Shown one piece after another: positions 63,409-64,000 of a DNA stretch of 64,000 bases (positions are counted from its first letter, which is position 1; every line of letters begins with the position of its first letter). The stretch comes from Pseudomonas chlororaphis subsp. aurantiaca (GTDB lineage Bacteria; Pseudomonadota; Gammaproteobacteria; Pseudomonadales; Pseudomonadaceae). A program made the position numbers and the translations under genes. The notes beneath the pieces were generated by a model that did not search any database, was not told where the DNA came from, and saw nothing but the letters and a program-made list of their open reading frames with translations. Location of the stretch: contig NZ_CP059162.1 in NCBI RefSeq assembly GCF_013466605.1, positions 1,488,001 through 1,552,000 on the forward strand, in the 5' to 3' direction.

Positions 63409-64000
63409 ATGTCGATACCACGTTTGAAATCCTATCTCTCCATTTTCGCTACTGTGCTGGTGCTCGGTCAGGCCGTTACCGCGCAGGCGGCGGACTTGCC
63501 TGACTTCACGCAACTGGTCGAGCAGGCATCGCCCGCGGTGGTCAATATCAGTACCACGCAGAAGCTCCCGGACCGCCAGGTTTCCGCCCAGATGCCGGAT
63601 CTCGAAGGCTTGCCGCCGATGCTGCGCGAGTTTTTCGAGCGTGGCATGCCGCCGCAGCCACGTTCGCCACGGGGCGATCGCCAGCGTGAAGCCCAGTCCC
63701 TGGGTTCTGGCTTCATCATTTCCTCGGATGGTTACATCCTGACCAATAACCATGTGATTGCCGACGCGGATGAAATCCTTGTCCGCCTGGCTGACCGCAG
63801 CGAACTGAAAGCCAAGCTGATCGGTACCGATCCACGCTCCGACGTGGCATTGCTGAAAATCGATGGCAAGGACCTGCCGGTGCTGAAACTGGGCAAATCC
63901 CAGGACCTGAAGGCCGGCCAGTGGGTAGTGGCCATCGGTTCGCCGTTTGGTTTTGACCACACCGTGACCCAGGGCATCGTCAGCGCCATCGGTCGTAGCC
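63409..64000 (+). CDS. mucD: Periplasmic serine protease MucD (DegP-like), 5' part
   Basis: 197 codons are visible before the window edge. A signal peptide covers about 1-27 (ending AQA). The HtrA protease domain follows with His115 (LTNNHVIAD) and Asp145 (RSDVALLK). The catalytic Ser and PDZ domains lie beyond the window. MucD degrades misfolded envelope proteins and limits AlgU activation. A 246-bp gap separates it from mucB, with no mucC gene between. Confidence 0.95.
   Translation, partial: MSIPRLKSYLSIFATVLVLGQAVTAQAADLPDFTQLVEQASPAVVNISTTQKLPDRQVSAQMPDLEGLPPMLREFFERGMPPQPRSPRGDRQREAQSLGSGFIISSDGYILTNNHVIADADEILVRLADRSELKAKLIGTDPRSDVALLKIDGKDLPVLKLGKSQDLKAGQWVVAIGSPFGFDHTVTQGIVSAIGRS

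Overview
The window is 64 kb of high-G+C chromosomal DNA from a Pseudomonas, most likely of the P. fluorescens group (P. protegens/P. chlororaphis-like). The assignment rests on the gene content: nadB next to the algU-mucA-mucB-mucD regulon, opdH-tctCBA with tctDE, a hydroxyproline (lhp) cluster, phaG, a chromosomal fosA, and two families of short REP palindromes scattered in inverted pairs between genes. No rRNA, CRISPR array, prophage or insertion sequence is visible. The only RNA gene I can support is tRNA-Gly(CCC).

Layout. 0-5.5 kb: end of lemA with two TPM-domain genes, a SAM methyltransferase, an EamA exporter, a DJ-1/PfpI protein and a ribbon-helix-helix protein. 5.6-9.8 kb: an iron-starvation surface-signalling unit (ECF sigma factor, FecR-type anti-sigma, TonB receptor with signalling domain) behind a Fur-box-like site, with a strong hairpin between anti-sigma and receptor genes. 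10.5-12.9 kb: a DapA-family lyase and a class II aldolase divergent from an XRE-cupin regulator, with a clean palindromic operator candidate; the substrate is unknown. 13.2-24 kb: mixed genes (DUF4917/SIR2-like, iron alcohol dehydrogenase, fosA, LysE exporter, PAS-GAF-GGDEF cyclase, an orphan PD-(D/E)XK nuclease-like gene of lower G+C, an LPS-kinase-like protein). 23.2-33.5 kb: a complete trans-4-hydroxy-L-proline pathway: epimerase, three-subunit D-hydroxyproline dehydrogenase, deaminase, semialdehyde dehydrogenase, imino-acid reductase, permease and AraC-type regulator.

33.5-41.6 kb mixes ordinary genes with decaying remnants: a truncated Fic toxin with a frameshifted antitoxin, a GAF gene with a nonsense codon and no 5' end, and a 5'-truncated hicA beside intact hicB. 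41.6-45.6 kb: tRNA-Gly, phaG, rsuA, a Cys-rich protein and a membrane diguanylate cyclase. 45.9-49.5 kb: four consecutive genes (Tyr-rich lipoprotein, enoyl-CoA hydratase-like, ung, AbrB-type) all carry apparent small indels, which is the most anomalous stretch and may be sequence error. 49.5-56.2 kb: tricarboxylate uptake (OpdH porin, TctCBA) and its two-component system TctDE. 56.2-64 kb: HDOD protein, ygfZ, sdhE, ygfX, nadB, and algU-mucA-mucB-mucD, with two AlgU-type promoters and no mucC between mucB and mucD.

Functionally, the window is mostly core and shell metabolism and envelope-stress control. The least explained parts are the DapA/aldolase locus, the orphan nuclease-like gene, the DUF4917 gene and the indel-rich 46-49 kb block.
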